Assembly (NCBI GenBank): GCA_035528995.1
Contig: DATKXO010000397.1
Location: 1-9,330 of the forward strand
From: DATKXO01 sp035528995
GTDB lineage: Bacteria; Planctomycetota; Phycisphaerae; UBA1845
Direction: 5' to 3'
DNA length: 9,330 bases
This document shows, in pieces, positions 1 through 5,762 of this stretch. The notes below the pieces were generated by a model, which worked only from the letters and a program-made list of their open reading frames with translations, ran no database searches and had not been told where the DNA came from. Position 1 is the first letter of the stretch. The number at the start of each line of letters is the position of its first letter. The translations under genes were made by a program, and so were the position numbers.

Positions 1-1
1 C

Positions 2-1102
2 GCCGAGACGGTATCGCGAACGGGCTCGGAACTCGTGCCGGAAGAGTCGCTGCTTGAACAGGGCGCCATCATCCCCGAAGGCGACGGGTTCAAGAGCGTC
101 GAAACCGGCGAACTGCTCACAATGGACAACTGGCCGCGGCAGAAGACCAAGGCCCGGCAGATCCCCAAGTATCCGCGTGGCCGATTCGTCTTGAGAATCG
201 GTGATACGATCATCAATTCCGACCCGGACGATCAGGTCTGGAAGTTCAGGCGGTGGCCGTTCGCCTTCGGCTGCAATCAGATACTCCCCCATACATCCGA
301 GGGCCTGAACGCGACCGAGATGGCCAAGGGCTTGCAGGACAGGGTGAACCTGGCCGAGCGCCACACGATGAACCATGTAGCGACGCACTCGGACCCCGTA
401 ACCTACGTCGAGAAGGATGTACTGCTTGGGAAGCAGAAGCCCGTGAACCGTGCGGGTGCATGGCGGCTCTTGGCGAAGGATGGACTCAACAAGATCAGGC
501 GCGAGCCTGGTGTTCCGATTACCGCCGGCCTGCTGAGCGTCATTCAGAGTTGGAAGGCGGACTTGCGCGACCAGACTGGCGTGCAAGAGGTAGCACTTGG
601 CCGGGGCGCTGGTGGCGACGAGACGGCGACAGAGGTCCTGGCGCTGCAGACGAACACGAAACTTCGCGGCGGCATGAGCAATGTCCTGCTGGACGACGCT
701 CTAATAACGCATTTCGAGAACCTGGCCGAGTTGGGCCAGCGGATGTATACGGTCGATCAGGTCATTCGGGTGGTTGGCGATCAGGATTCGGAGTCCGTGT
801 ATCGCATTCAATCCGGCGACCTGTCGGCCCGTTTCGACATCACACTCGACGTTGGCACGAGCCTGCCGTTCGACCAGGACAAGACCCGCCAGGAGGCGAT
901 GGACTTATTCACGGCGATACAGAACGGCGGGGGCGGGCTGGCCGGGCTGGAAATGCTGCTTGACGCTTACGAGCGCGAGGACAAGGACGAGATACTAAAG
1001 AAGGTTGCCGCGTGGCAGATGATCGAAGCGGCCCTTGCCGAACAGCAGGCGGCCGAAGAGGGTGCCGAGCAACCCACAGGAGACGACAATGGCCAAGTCT
1101 AA
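2..1102 (+). CDS. Phage portal protein, C-terminal part (5' end outside window)
   Basis: The frame is open from base 2 with no stop, so the gene begins upstream; the GTG at 35 is most likely an internal valine codon. 366 residues are visible. The portal forms the dodecameric ring at one capsid vertex through which DNA is packaged and ejected. Seen: a YPRGR stretch followed by a short glycine-containing turn and IINSDP, then a WPF segment, then LNATEMAKGLQDRVN and a long helical region. This order (P-x-GR, beta strands, aromatic-Pro, G-L-x-x-x-Q-x-x-x-N helix) is typical of portal proteins of the larger P22/T7-like type. Further on come LAELGQRMYTV and DVGTSLPFDQDKTRQEA, another portal hallmark, and an acidic Ala/Glu/Gln-rich C-terminal tail. 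Terminase genes are expected just upstream. The stop overlaps the next gene by 14 bases. The exact portal subfamily cannot be fixed by eye. Confidence 0.88.
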   Translation, partial: AETVSRTGSELVPEESLLEQGAIIPEGDGFKSVETGELLTMDNWPRQKTKARQIPKYPRGRFVLRIGDTIINSDPDDQVWKFRRWPFAFGCNQILPHTSEGLNATEMAKGLQDRVNLAERHTMNHVATHSDPVTYVEKDVLLGKQKPVNRAGAWRLLAKDGLNKIRREPGVPITAGLLSVIQSWKADLRDQTGVQEVALGRGAGGDETATEVLALQTNTKLRGGMSNVLLDDALITHFENLAELGQRMYTVDQVIRVVGDQDSESVYRIQSGDLSARFDITLDVGTSLPFDQDKTRQEAMDLFTAIQNGGGGLAGLEMLLDAYEREDKDEILKKVAAWQMIEAALAEQQAAEEGAEQPTGDDNGQV

Positions 1103-1364
1103 GACAGTGGCGGCGGTTCTAGTCGCCGGAACGATGTACCGAATTGGCAGACGGGCGCACAAGCCCGCCGATACCGTGGGCGGCGGGGGCGGCAAGGGCG
1201 TCGAGGCGATAGTCGCGGGCATTGCCTGCTCGGGCGGCAAGTTGGGGATCGCGTTTGCTGACGGCGAGCGGTTCGTCTTTGTGAACACGCCGACGGTGCT
1301 GATATACGACTCACAAGAGAAAGCGGCTGGCATTGTGCCGGCCGATAGCGTGACCTCGGCGTAA
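1089..1364 (+). CDS. Small protein of unknown function between portal and scaffold genes
   Basis: 91 residues beginning MAKSKTVAAV. The ATG at 1089 is chosen because AGGAG (1078-1082) lies 6 bases upstream; longer in-frame starts exist inside the portal gene but lack this site. The gene overlaps the portal stop by 14 bases in another frame, so translation is probably coupled. Visible features are a mildly hydrophobic N-terminus, a basic patch (RIGRRAHK, about 18-25), a run of five glycines (31-35) and alternating strand-like segments to the end (LGIAFADGERFVFVNTPTVLIYD). No transmembrane helix or signal peptide is convincing. I do not recognise a family. Position between portal and scaffold suggests a minor head component or assembly factor, but that is inference from context only. 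Confidence 0.75.
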   Translation: MAKSKTVAAVLVAGTMYRIGRRAHKPADTVGGGGGKGVEAIVAGIACSGGKLGIAFADGERFVFVNTPTVLIYDSQEKAAGIVPADSVTSA

Positions 1365-1409
1365 GTTCGCCGGGCATGTACTTACGGTTGGATATGCGTG
1401 CCTTTGAGT

Positions 1410-1517
1410 GAGGACAGGTGCCTCCGGGCTGGCGCGGGACAGGTGCCCGCGTGATGAGCATGGCCAACCACACCCCAACCAGAAGTCGCCGGACCGGGAC
1501 AAGTGCCCACCGGGGCG
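1410..1517 (+). promoter_or_regulatory. Three hairpins sharing an ACARGTG loop, upstream of the scaffold gene
   Basis: Within the 169-base gap before the scaffold-like gene, three short inverted repeats each enclose the same 7-base loop. Hairpin 1 has GAGG (1410-1413), loop ACAGGTG, CCTC (1421-1424). Hairpin 2 has CGCGGG (1433-1438), loop ACAGGTG, CCCGCG (1446-1451). Hairpin 3 has GGG (1496-1498), loop ACAAGTG, CCC (1506-1508), with possible extra pairs CC/GG (1494-1495 with 1512-1513) and CGCC/GGCG (1487-1490 with 1514-1517). The third ends one base before the Shine-Dalgarno region (AAGGAGA, 1519-1525). Stem sequences differ while pairing is kept. The pattern would suit binding sites for an RNA-binding protein or a structured leader, but function is unknown. 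The stems are short, so the fold itself is uncertain. Confidence 0.55.
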
Positions 1518-1533
1518 GAAGGAGACACTCCCT

Positions 1534-2502
1534 ATGGCCAAAGAAGGCATAGCGGAAGACGGCGTTGTATTGAGTTTTGCGGAAGCACTGGAACGCGACG
1601 GTAACGATGCCGACGTGGACAGTGATGTGGACAGTCTGGACGCGGACACGGACGACGACCCCGATGAGGGGCCAGGTGCCGAGGATACCGTGACAGACGA
1701 GGCAGATGACGACCCGAAGGCCACAGGCGCCAAGCCGGACAAGAAGCCGGACAGCGACAAGTGGGACAGGGATCGTCAAGCGCGTGACCAGAGGCGGGCT
1801 GAACAGTACGCCAAGTTGGAAGGTCAGGTCGGATCGCTTGCCGAAATGGTGGGCGATATGTCCAAGACCAACCAGGTGCTTCTGGCCAGGCTGGTGCATA
1901 ACGCACCGGCCGAGTCGGCCAAAGAGGAACCCGCCGAGACCCCGGACGATCTGATGGAGGCCATCAACCGCCTCGACCCGGACGACGCCGAGTTCTCGGA
2001 GATCGTGAAGTTCCTCAAGGCCATCGCTCAGCGCACGACAGCGGGCGGCAAGTCCGCCGAGGCCAAGCTCCGCATGGAGTTGGCCGCGCAGGAGAAGCGC
2101 CTTGAGGCACTGGACAAGCGGTCGAGCGACCGCGACGCCCGTGACGCTCGGCGTGATGCCGGTTCGCAGGTTGTCTCACACATAGACGGTCTGATGGCCA
2201 CGCTCTTCAAGGGCGAGAAGGCCCCACGGACCATCCGCAAAGAAGTCGAGGACAGGGCACTGAAGGAAGCGGCTTCGCACGGCTACGGCCCGAACGAAAC
2301 CATTCCACTGAGGGCCGCCAAACTGGCCTTGACGACGGCGGCACGAGAAGTGCGCGTCAAACTAGACGCCGAACGTCGGGGCCGGGAGAAAGCCAAGGTC
2401 GTTCAGGACGATCTCTCGGGAGGCGACTTTGCTGCGTTAATCAGGCAGGGTAGCCAGACGATGCCAGAGGCTATCGCCTCAATGGGTAGCCGCGCGCTGT
2501 AG
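1534..2502 (+). CDS. Probable capsid scaffolding protein
   Basis: 322 residues from the ATG at 1534, preceded by AAGGAGA at 1519-1525 with 8-base spacing. Scaffolding proteins direct coat protein into a procapsid of the right size and then leave or are degraded. Evidence is positional and compositional: the gene lies between portal and capsid genes and the product is highly charged and mostly helical. Residues 21-63 are very acidic with repeated D-x-D (ADVDSDVDSLDAD). Residues about 80-120 and 173-209 look like amphipathic or coiled-coil helices (EAKLRMELAAQEKRLEALDK), and the C-terminal third has a basic helix (REVRVKLDAERRGREKAK, 271-288) of the kind that often contacts coat protein. No serine protease domain is visible, so it is not an obvious protease-scaffold fusion. 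No motif proves the call. An in-frame GTG at 1408 would add 42 residues but has no better ribosome site. Confidence 0.7.
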   Translation: MAKEGIAEDGVVLSFAEALERDGNDADVDSDVDSLDADTDDDPDEGPGAEDTVTDEADDDPKATGAKPDKKPDSDKWDRDRQARDQRRAEQYAKLEGQVGSLAEMVGDMSKTNQVLLARLVHNAPAESAKEEPAETPDDLMEAINRLDPDDAEFSEIVKFLKAIAQRTTAGGKSAEAKLRMELAAQEKRLEALDKRSSDRDARDARRDAGSQVVSHIDGLMATLFKGEKAPRTIRKEVEDRALKEAASHGYGPNETIPLRAAKLALTTAAREVRVKLDAERRGREKAKVVQDDLSGGDFAALIRQGSQTMPEAIASMGSRAL

Positions 2503-2519
2503 TCGCAGGGGTCACGCGA

Positions 2520-2538
2520 ACGTGTGTTAACCACACGT
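2520..2538 (+). other. Hairpin or palindrome in the scaffold-capsid gap
   Basis: ACGTGTG (2520-2526) pairs perfectly with CACACGT (2532-2538) around a TTAAC loop. It lies 17 bases after the scaffold stop in the 131-base gap before the capsid gene. No T-run follows, so it is not a classic intrinsic terminator. It could be an mRNA processing or stability element, a weak pause site, or a DNA operator. The rest of the gap holds a small CCGG-CTTT-CCGG repeat (2563-2574); I see no convincing promoter. Confidence 0.4.
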
Positions 2539-2633
2539 AGACCCATTGTATCCACCTATTCACCGGCTTTCCGGCCTACGGGTTCGGTCTGCGCGGTGGG
2601 GGCGGGTATGAGACTATACAGGAGAGCTAAACA

Positions 2634-3674
2634 ATGGCTCTGAGTACAAACCTTTCCGCAACAACCCGAGAGATTTGGGACCGGACTGCCTATACGCAGG
2701 CCTGGATGCGGATGATCCTCTTCGCGTTGATTATGGAACGTGGCCAAGTCATGAAGTGCGGCACGGCCATCAAGCACACCATCGACTACGAAGAGATGGA
2801 CGACCTCTTCCAGGAGTATGCCAGTGGCGAACCTCTGACTGGCGGAACCACCACGATGGCGACCACGGCGACGTGGTATCGCAAGCGTGCCCAGTTGCCC
2901 GTTGAAATCGACGGTGACGACTGGATTGCCGCCGGCGGCGCTGGCGGTGGCGATAGCGGCCGTGTCATTCCGTTCAAGCAGTGGCTCGTTGCCAAGGCCC
3001 ACCGCGCGATGCGGCTGGCGATGAACAAGGCCGTCTACCGTGTGGGGTCCGCGACCCGCGACGCTCAAGGCGTCAAGGGTATTCAGGGCATCCCGGACGC
3101 CCTGACTCACGACCTCCAGTACGGCGGCCTGACCCGCGCCACGACTGTCACGAACAAGTTGTGGCAGGGTGCATCCCTTGCGCAGACTTGGGCCGACCAG
3201 GGCACGGCAATGTCGCCGTCGGTCGAGAACTTCCGCGCCTGCCTGGACTCCATCTCGGAGCACTTCGAGGGCGGATACGAAAACTGCGTGGCCATCACGT
3301 CCACCACCAACTTCCGGTATCTGCAAAGCCAGCTTGACGGCACGGCGTCGTATACGCCTCGCGGCAAGCACGCGAAGTTCGGGTTTACCTCGTTCGAGAT
3401 CGACGGCGTTGAGGTGTTTGCTGAGCCGTGGTTCACGAACATCCGCAACGCCGCACGGACGGACATGGTGAAGTACATGTACTTCCTGAATCTGAGTACG
3501 TGGACTCTGCACCTTGACCCGGAGCGCAAGCTCGGGAAGTTGGGGCCGTTCATCGACCAGAGCGAGCAGCAGAATGGCCTGGACCAGTACCTCGCCCGCA
3601 TCAAGTTCGCGGGCAACCTGACCTGCCATCAGCCCAACGCCAACCTCTTCAAGACAAACGTGGCCTTCGGTTAA
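2634..3674 (+). CDS. Major capsid protein (HK97-like fold expected)
   Basis: 346 residues; ATG at 2634 with AGGAGA (2620-2625) 8 bases upstream. It is the main shell protein. The N-terminus reads like a capsid N-arm and spine helix (TREIWDRTAYTQAWMRMILFALI). The middle has a flexible Gly-rich loop (100-109). The C-terminal part has the usual capsid pattern: FGFTSFEIDGVEVFAEPWF (249-267), KYMYFLNLSTWTLH (280-293), then DQYLARIKFAGNLTCHQP (317-334) and a short NVAFG tail. The strand order 'F-x-G-x-E-V-F ... Y-F-L-N ... W ... F-x-GNLTC-x-x-P' is familiar from phage coat proteins. Length fits a coat protein without a large N-terminal delta domain, in keeping with a separate scaffold gene just upstream. 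Two tandem in-frame stops (TAA TAG) end the gene, consistent with high expression. The fold is inferred from pattern, not shown. Confidence 0.88.
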   Translation: MALSTNLSATTREIWDRTAYTQAWMRMILFALIMERGQVMKCGTAIKHTIDYEEMDDLFQEYASGEPLTGGTTTMATTATWYRKRAQLPVEIDGDDWIAAGGAGGGDSGRVIPFKQWLVAKAHRAMRLAMNKAVYRVGSATRDAQGVKGIQGIPDALTHDLQYGGLTRATTVTNKLWQGASLAQTWADQGTAMSPSVENFRACLDSISEHFEGGYENCVAITSTTNFRYLQSQLDGTASYTPRGKHAKFGFTSFEIDGVEVFAEPWFTNIRNAARTDMVKYMYFLNLSTWTLHLDPERKLGKLGPFIDQSEQQNGLDQYLARIKFAGNLTCHQPNANLFKTNVAFG

Positions 3675-3682
3675 TAGCCACA

Positions 3683-3722
3683 GGGGCACGATTGAGGCCG
3701 GAACGAAGCCGGTCAGTGCCCC
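3683..3722 (+). terminator. Two-part hairpin after the capsid gene, possible partial terminator
   Basis: GGGGCAC (3683-3689) pairs with GTGCCCC (3716-3722). Inside, bases 3696-3701 pair with 3709-3714 (one G-T pair) around loop AACGAAG. A pyrimidine-rich tail (3724-3738, containing TTT and CCCCTCTT) follows but not a clean T-run. The element starts 8 bases after the capsid stop. A leaky terminator or a 3' stabilising structure would raise capsid protein output over the downstream genes. Weak as a factor-independent terminator by sequence alone. Confidence 0.45.
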
Positions 3723-3755
3723 GACCCTTTCCCCTCTTAACAAGGAGCCATAGTC

Positions 3756-4388
3756 ATGGCAACTGACGAGACAATTGACAGCGAGTATTTCATTCTCAAG
3801 GACAACTGGCCCGCATCTCCATTCCAGTGCAACGGCGTGCCCTGTTCGTACAACCTCCAGGGCCACGCTTCCCACAACGTGGCGACGGCGGCATACCCGA
3901 TCGGAACGAAGTTCCAGGTCTACAACGACGGCTCGGTGGCCGGTCTGGCTGGCTGGTCCACCATGATCTACCTCCAGGTGGGCACGCAGGGGACCGTTGC
4001 GGCCATTGGTGCCAAGTCGATCTGCATGCAGGGCAGCGTGAGCGGACCCTACGTGGTCACGAACAACTTTAGCGATGCCACCGACCCCAACAACGGGCTC
4101 TGCGCCATCGGTATCGGAGCCGTGACCAACGACTACTACGGCTGGTTCTGGTGTGGCGGTGTTGCGCCGGAGATCCTGTGCGACACCAAGCTGGCTGCCG
4201 CTTCCGCGACGATGGGCGGCAACTACTACGGCAAGCCGAACCTGGAAATCGGCCCCATATACCTGGCGTCGGCGTCCGCAACTGTCCTGGCGGCCAAGTA
4301 CGCCGCCCGGTTCGCGTCGCTTTCGGCGACAACTGTTCTGGCCGGCGTGGACATCCAGATCGGCACCTGCTTCGCCGCGGGCGCCTAA
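3756..4388 (+). CDS. Probable capsid decoration or head-associated protein
   Basis: 210 residues; ATG at 3756 with AAGGAG (3742-3747) 8 bases upstream. It follows the capsid gene directly, where capsid decoration, cement or head-fibre proteins are usually encoded. The sequence is rich in Gly, Ala, Thr and aromatic residues with alternating strands: YPIGTKFQVYNDG (47-59), GWSTMIYLQVGTQG (66-79), GPYVVTNNFSD (97-107), and YYGWFWCGGVAPE (127-139). The C-terminal third is Ala-rich and repetitive (LASASATVLAAKYAARFASLSATT, about 170-193). Seven cysteines (25, 30, 90, 116, 133, 142, 205) are many for a cytoplasmically assembled virion protein of this size. There is no signal peptide or membrane segment. 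I do not recognise a named family; the role is inferred from position and the small-strand, glycine-rich character. Confidence 0.6.
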   Translation: MATDETIDSEYFILKDNWPASPFQCNGVPCSYNLQGHASHNVATAAYPIGTKFQVYNDGSVAGLAGWSTMIYLQVGTQGTVAAIGAKSICMQGSVSGPYVVTNNFSDATDPNNGLCAIGIGAVTNDYYGWFWCGGVAPEILCDTKLAAASATMGGNYYGKPNLEIGPIYLASASATVLAAKYAARFASLSATTVLAGVDIQIGTCFAAGA

Positions 4389-4390
4389 GA

Positions 4391-4411
4391 CTCCTGACTC
4401 CCTCCTGACTC
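4391..4411 (+). repeat. Tandem pair of CTCCTGACTC
   Basis: CTCCTGACTC occurs at 4391-4400 and again at 4402-4411, a period of 11, in the short gap after the decoration-like gene. It precedes the ribosome site region of the next gene. CTCCT is complementary to a Shine-Dalgarno core, but the next gene's own site (AAGGTG) is not a good partner, so regulation is doubtful. It may be a simple slippage duplication. Confidence 0.5.
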
Positions 4412-4430
4412 AAAGGAAAGAAGGTGAACC

Positions 4431-4703
4431 ATGAGTCGAGCAAACACGCAGTTTACAAACGGCGGCCGGAATCTTCAGTGTGATTACGGAACCGTAATAC
4501 TTGGTGCGGACGGCACGGCCACAGTCTACACGCAGCTATCGCAGTTGCGTGCAGCGCTGGTGTCGCACCGTTCCGCCATCAGCCCCAGCCCGCCCCTCGC
4601 CAGTGCGCGAGTGTCCGGGACGGCCCCGTACATCACTCTGACTGATCCCGCCGGGGCAGTCAATGCGAGCGCGGTCGTGAATTACTTCTTCGTCGGCCGC
4701 TAA
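4431..4703 (+). CDS. Small virion-associated protein of unknown function
   Basis: 90 residues; ATG at 4431, with AAGGTGA at 4421-4427 a few bases upstream. The product has an N-terminal polar part with NGGRN (10-14), then strand-like segments (YGTVILGADGTATVYTQL, 19-36), a Ser/Pro turn (SAISPSPP, 48-55) and a C-terminal ITLTDPAGAVNASAVVNYFFVG pattern (68-89). The ending, with a small residue-rich strand leading to an aromatic VNYFFVGR, is common in short all-beta phage proteins encoded near decoration genes. No family is recognised. Position after the capsid and decoration-like genes points to a minor head protein, for example a spike or second cement protein, but this is inference. Confidence 0.65.
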   Translation: MSRANTQFTNGGRNLQCDYGTVILGADGTATVYTQLSQLRAALVSHRSAISPSPPLASARVSGTAPYITLTDPAGAVNASAVVNYFFVGR

Positions 4704-4715
4704 AACCTGAAGCGG

Positions 4716-4744
4716 GCGTGGGGGTCGCGTATCGGCCCCCACGC
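4716..4744 (+). other. Strong GC hairpin just upstream of the glycosyltransferase gene
   Basis: GCGTGGGGG (4716-4724) pairs perfectly with CCCCCACGC (4736-4744) around an 11-base loop. It begins 12 bases after the previous stop and ends 16 bases before the glycosyltransferase ATG. No T-run follows, so it is not a standard intrinsic terminator. It may attenuate transcription, protect the upstream mRNA end, or reduce translation of the next gene, whose ribosome site (AAGG, 4750-4753) is weak. Confidence 0.6.
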
Positions 4745-4760
4745 GCCGCAAGGTTTCGAT

Positions 4761-5759
4761 ATGAAAATAGCACACACAACGATCTACGCGCCCCACCAGA
4801 GCGGCCTGTACGAGACCACTCGTGAGATCGTGGCGGCAGAGCGTAAGGCAGGGCACGATTCCAGACTGGTCGATTGGATGGCCGACGTGTTCCTGGTGGA
4901 CCGCGGCGTGCCATACGCGCCGAGGCATTGGATGAACGGCGCTGACGTTGTGATAGACCATAACGGCATTGGTGACATTCAGAACATCAGTGCCCCGATA
5001 GTTGTAATGTTGCACGGCACGCCTGAATACTGTTTCGTGCAAGCGCAGTACCACGATTGCGACCTGTGGTCCGCGCCCACGATGGCCGCCGCCGCACCAC
5101 GAGTGAGCGCCTTGGTAACGCTGTCGGAGCGATACCTGCCCGCGTGGTCGCTGGTAGCGCCGCACGGCAAGCTGTCCGCAGTCTCGCCGCCCGTGGACCT
5201 TGACTACTGGTCCCCGAACGGCGCGGGCTTCGATTACGGTTCGCCCACTACGAATATCGCCATCACCGACCGATGGCGACCGACGAAACACTCCTTCGAG
5301 CTTCTAGTCGGCGTGCTGCTGTACGCCGAATCGCACCCGGGCACACTGCTGCACCTGTACGCCGCGCCTGACCCCGTAACGGGGGCCCTTGCCGGTATCC
5401 TTGGCTCACTGAGGGCGAAGGGCGTACTCGGCACGGTCATGGGCGCTGTGGACGCTACCGCGCTACGCGCCGCCTACCGCTGTGCCGATCTTGTCCTGAC
5501 GAGCGATTGCGGCACGGCGAGGACTATCCGCGAGGCGATGGCCTGCGGATGTCCGGTCCTGGCCGACACGAACGATACGACCCCCTCCTGCAACATGCAC
5601 GACCCGGCTGCCATTGCTGCCGGGATAGAGGCCCTTCTGGGCCACGACGGGCCTGCTGCGCGACGCGCCACGGCGCGAACGGAGGCCGAGAGGCTGTTCG
5701 ACCCGTCGAACACGGCGCGGGGCCTAGAACGCATCTACAAGCGTATTCTGCGAGGATAG
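4761..5759 (+). CDS. GT-B glycosyltransferase, GT4-like
   Basis: 332 residues; ATG at 4761 with only a weak AAGG 7 bases upstream. It would transfer a sugar from an activated donor to an unknown acceptor. Seen: an N-terminal Rossmann start with MKIAHTTIYAP then SGLYETTREIVAAERKAGHD (14-33), the usual acceptor-domain opening. VVMLHGTPE (81-89) resembles the conserved 'H-G-x-P' strand. SPPVDLDYWSP (142-152) is the linker typical of GT4 proteins, and DRWRPTKHSFELLVG (170-184) is the donor-domain entry with likely donor-phosphate-binding basic residues R173 and K176. ADLVLTS and TIREAMACGCPVLA (255-268) form the donor-site motif. The second glutamate of the family EX7E motif is E258; the position 8 before it is C250, not glutamate, although D249 is adjacent. 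There is no signal peptide or membrane helix. Its stop is 3 bases from the next gene. Acceptor and sugar cannot be told from the sequence. Confidence 0.85.
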   Translation: MKIAHTTIYAPHQSGLYETTREIVAAERKAGHDSRLVDWMADVFLVDRGVPYAPRHWMNGADVVIDHNGIGDIQNISAPIVVMLHGTPEYCFVQAQYHDCDLWSAPTMAAAAPRVSALVTLSERYLPAWSLVAPHGKLSAVSPPVDLDYWSPNGAGFDYGSPTTNIAITDRWRPTKHSFELLVGVLLYAESHPGTLLHLYAAPDPVTGALAGILGSLRAKGVLGTVMGAVDATALRAAYRCADLVLTSDCGTARTIREAMACGCPVLADTNDTTPSCNMHDPAAIAAGIEALLGHDGPAARRATARTEAERLFDPSNTARGLERIYKRILRG

Positions 5760-5762
5760 ACG

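Noticed and set aside
253..963. Second + strand frame of 236 codons within the portal gene
   Set aside because: The portal frame has family-like pattern throughout; the alternative product is Arg/Gly/Trp-rich and lacks a ribosome site.
1410..1508. CRISPR-like array
   Set aside because: Only three 11-13-base imperfect copies at unequal spacing (25 and 60 bases), with no long repeats, regular spacers or cas genes.
1408..1533. In-frame GTG at 1408 as a longer scaffold start (42 extra residues)
   Set aside because: The ATG at 1534 has a strong, well-spaced AAGGAGA; the extension is Arg/Pro/Lys-rich unlike the acidic N-terminus and overlaps the hairpin set.
1099..1899. Minus-strand open frame of 266 codons
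   Set aside because: It crosses two + strand genes and the hairpin region, is rich in Arg, Pro and Leu without domain pattern, and has no context supporting a gene on that strand.
2539..2633. Host-type sigma70 promoter ahead of the capsid gene
   Set aside because: TTGTAT and TATTCA or TATACA can be picked out but spacing and matches are poor, so I do not annotate a promoter.
2556..3875. Minus-strand open frame of 439 codons antisense to the capsid gene
   Set aside because: It mirrors the capsid gene, spans both flanking gaps and the start of the next gene, has low-complexity composition and no recognisable motif. Long antisense frames are expected in G+C-rich coding DNA.
4391..4411. CTCCTGACTC repeats as an anti-Shine-Dalgarno switch
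   Set aside because: The nearby ribosome site is AAGGTG, not AGGAG, so pairing would be short and poor; a chance duplication is simpler.
4536..5291. Minus-strand open frame of 251 codons over the glycosyltransferase gene
   Set aside because: The + strand product has clear glycosyltransferase motifs across the same bases; the antisense product is Arg/His/Gly-rich with no motif.
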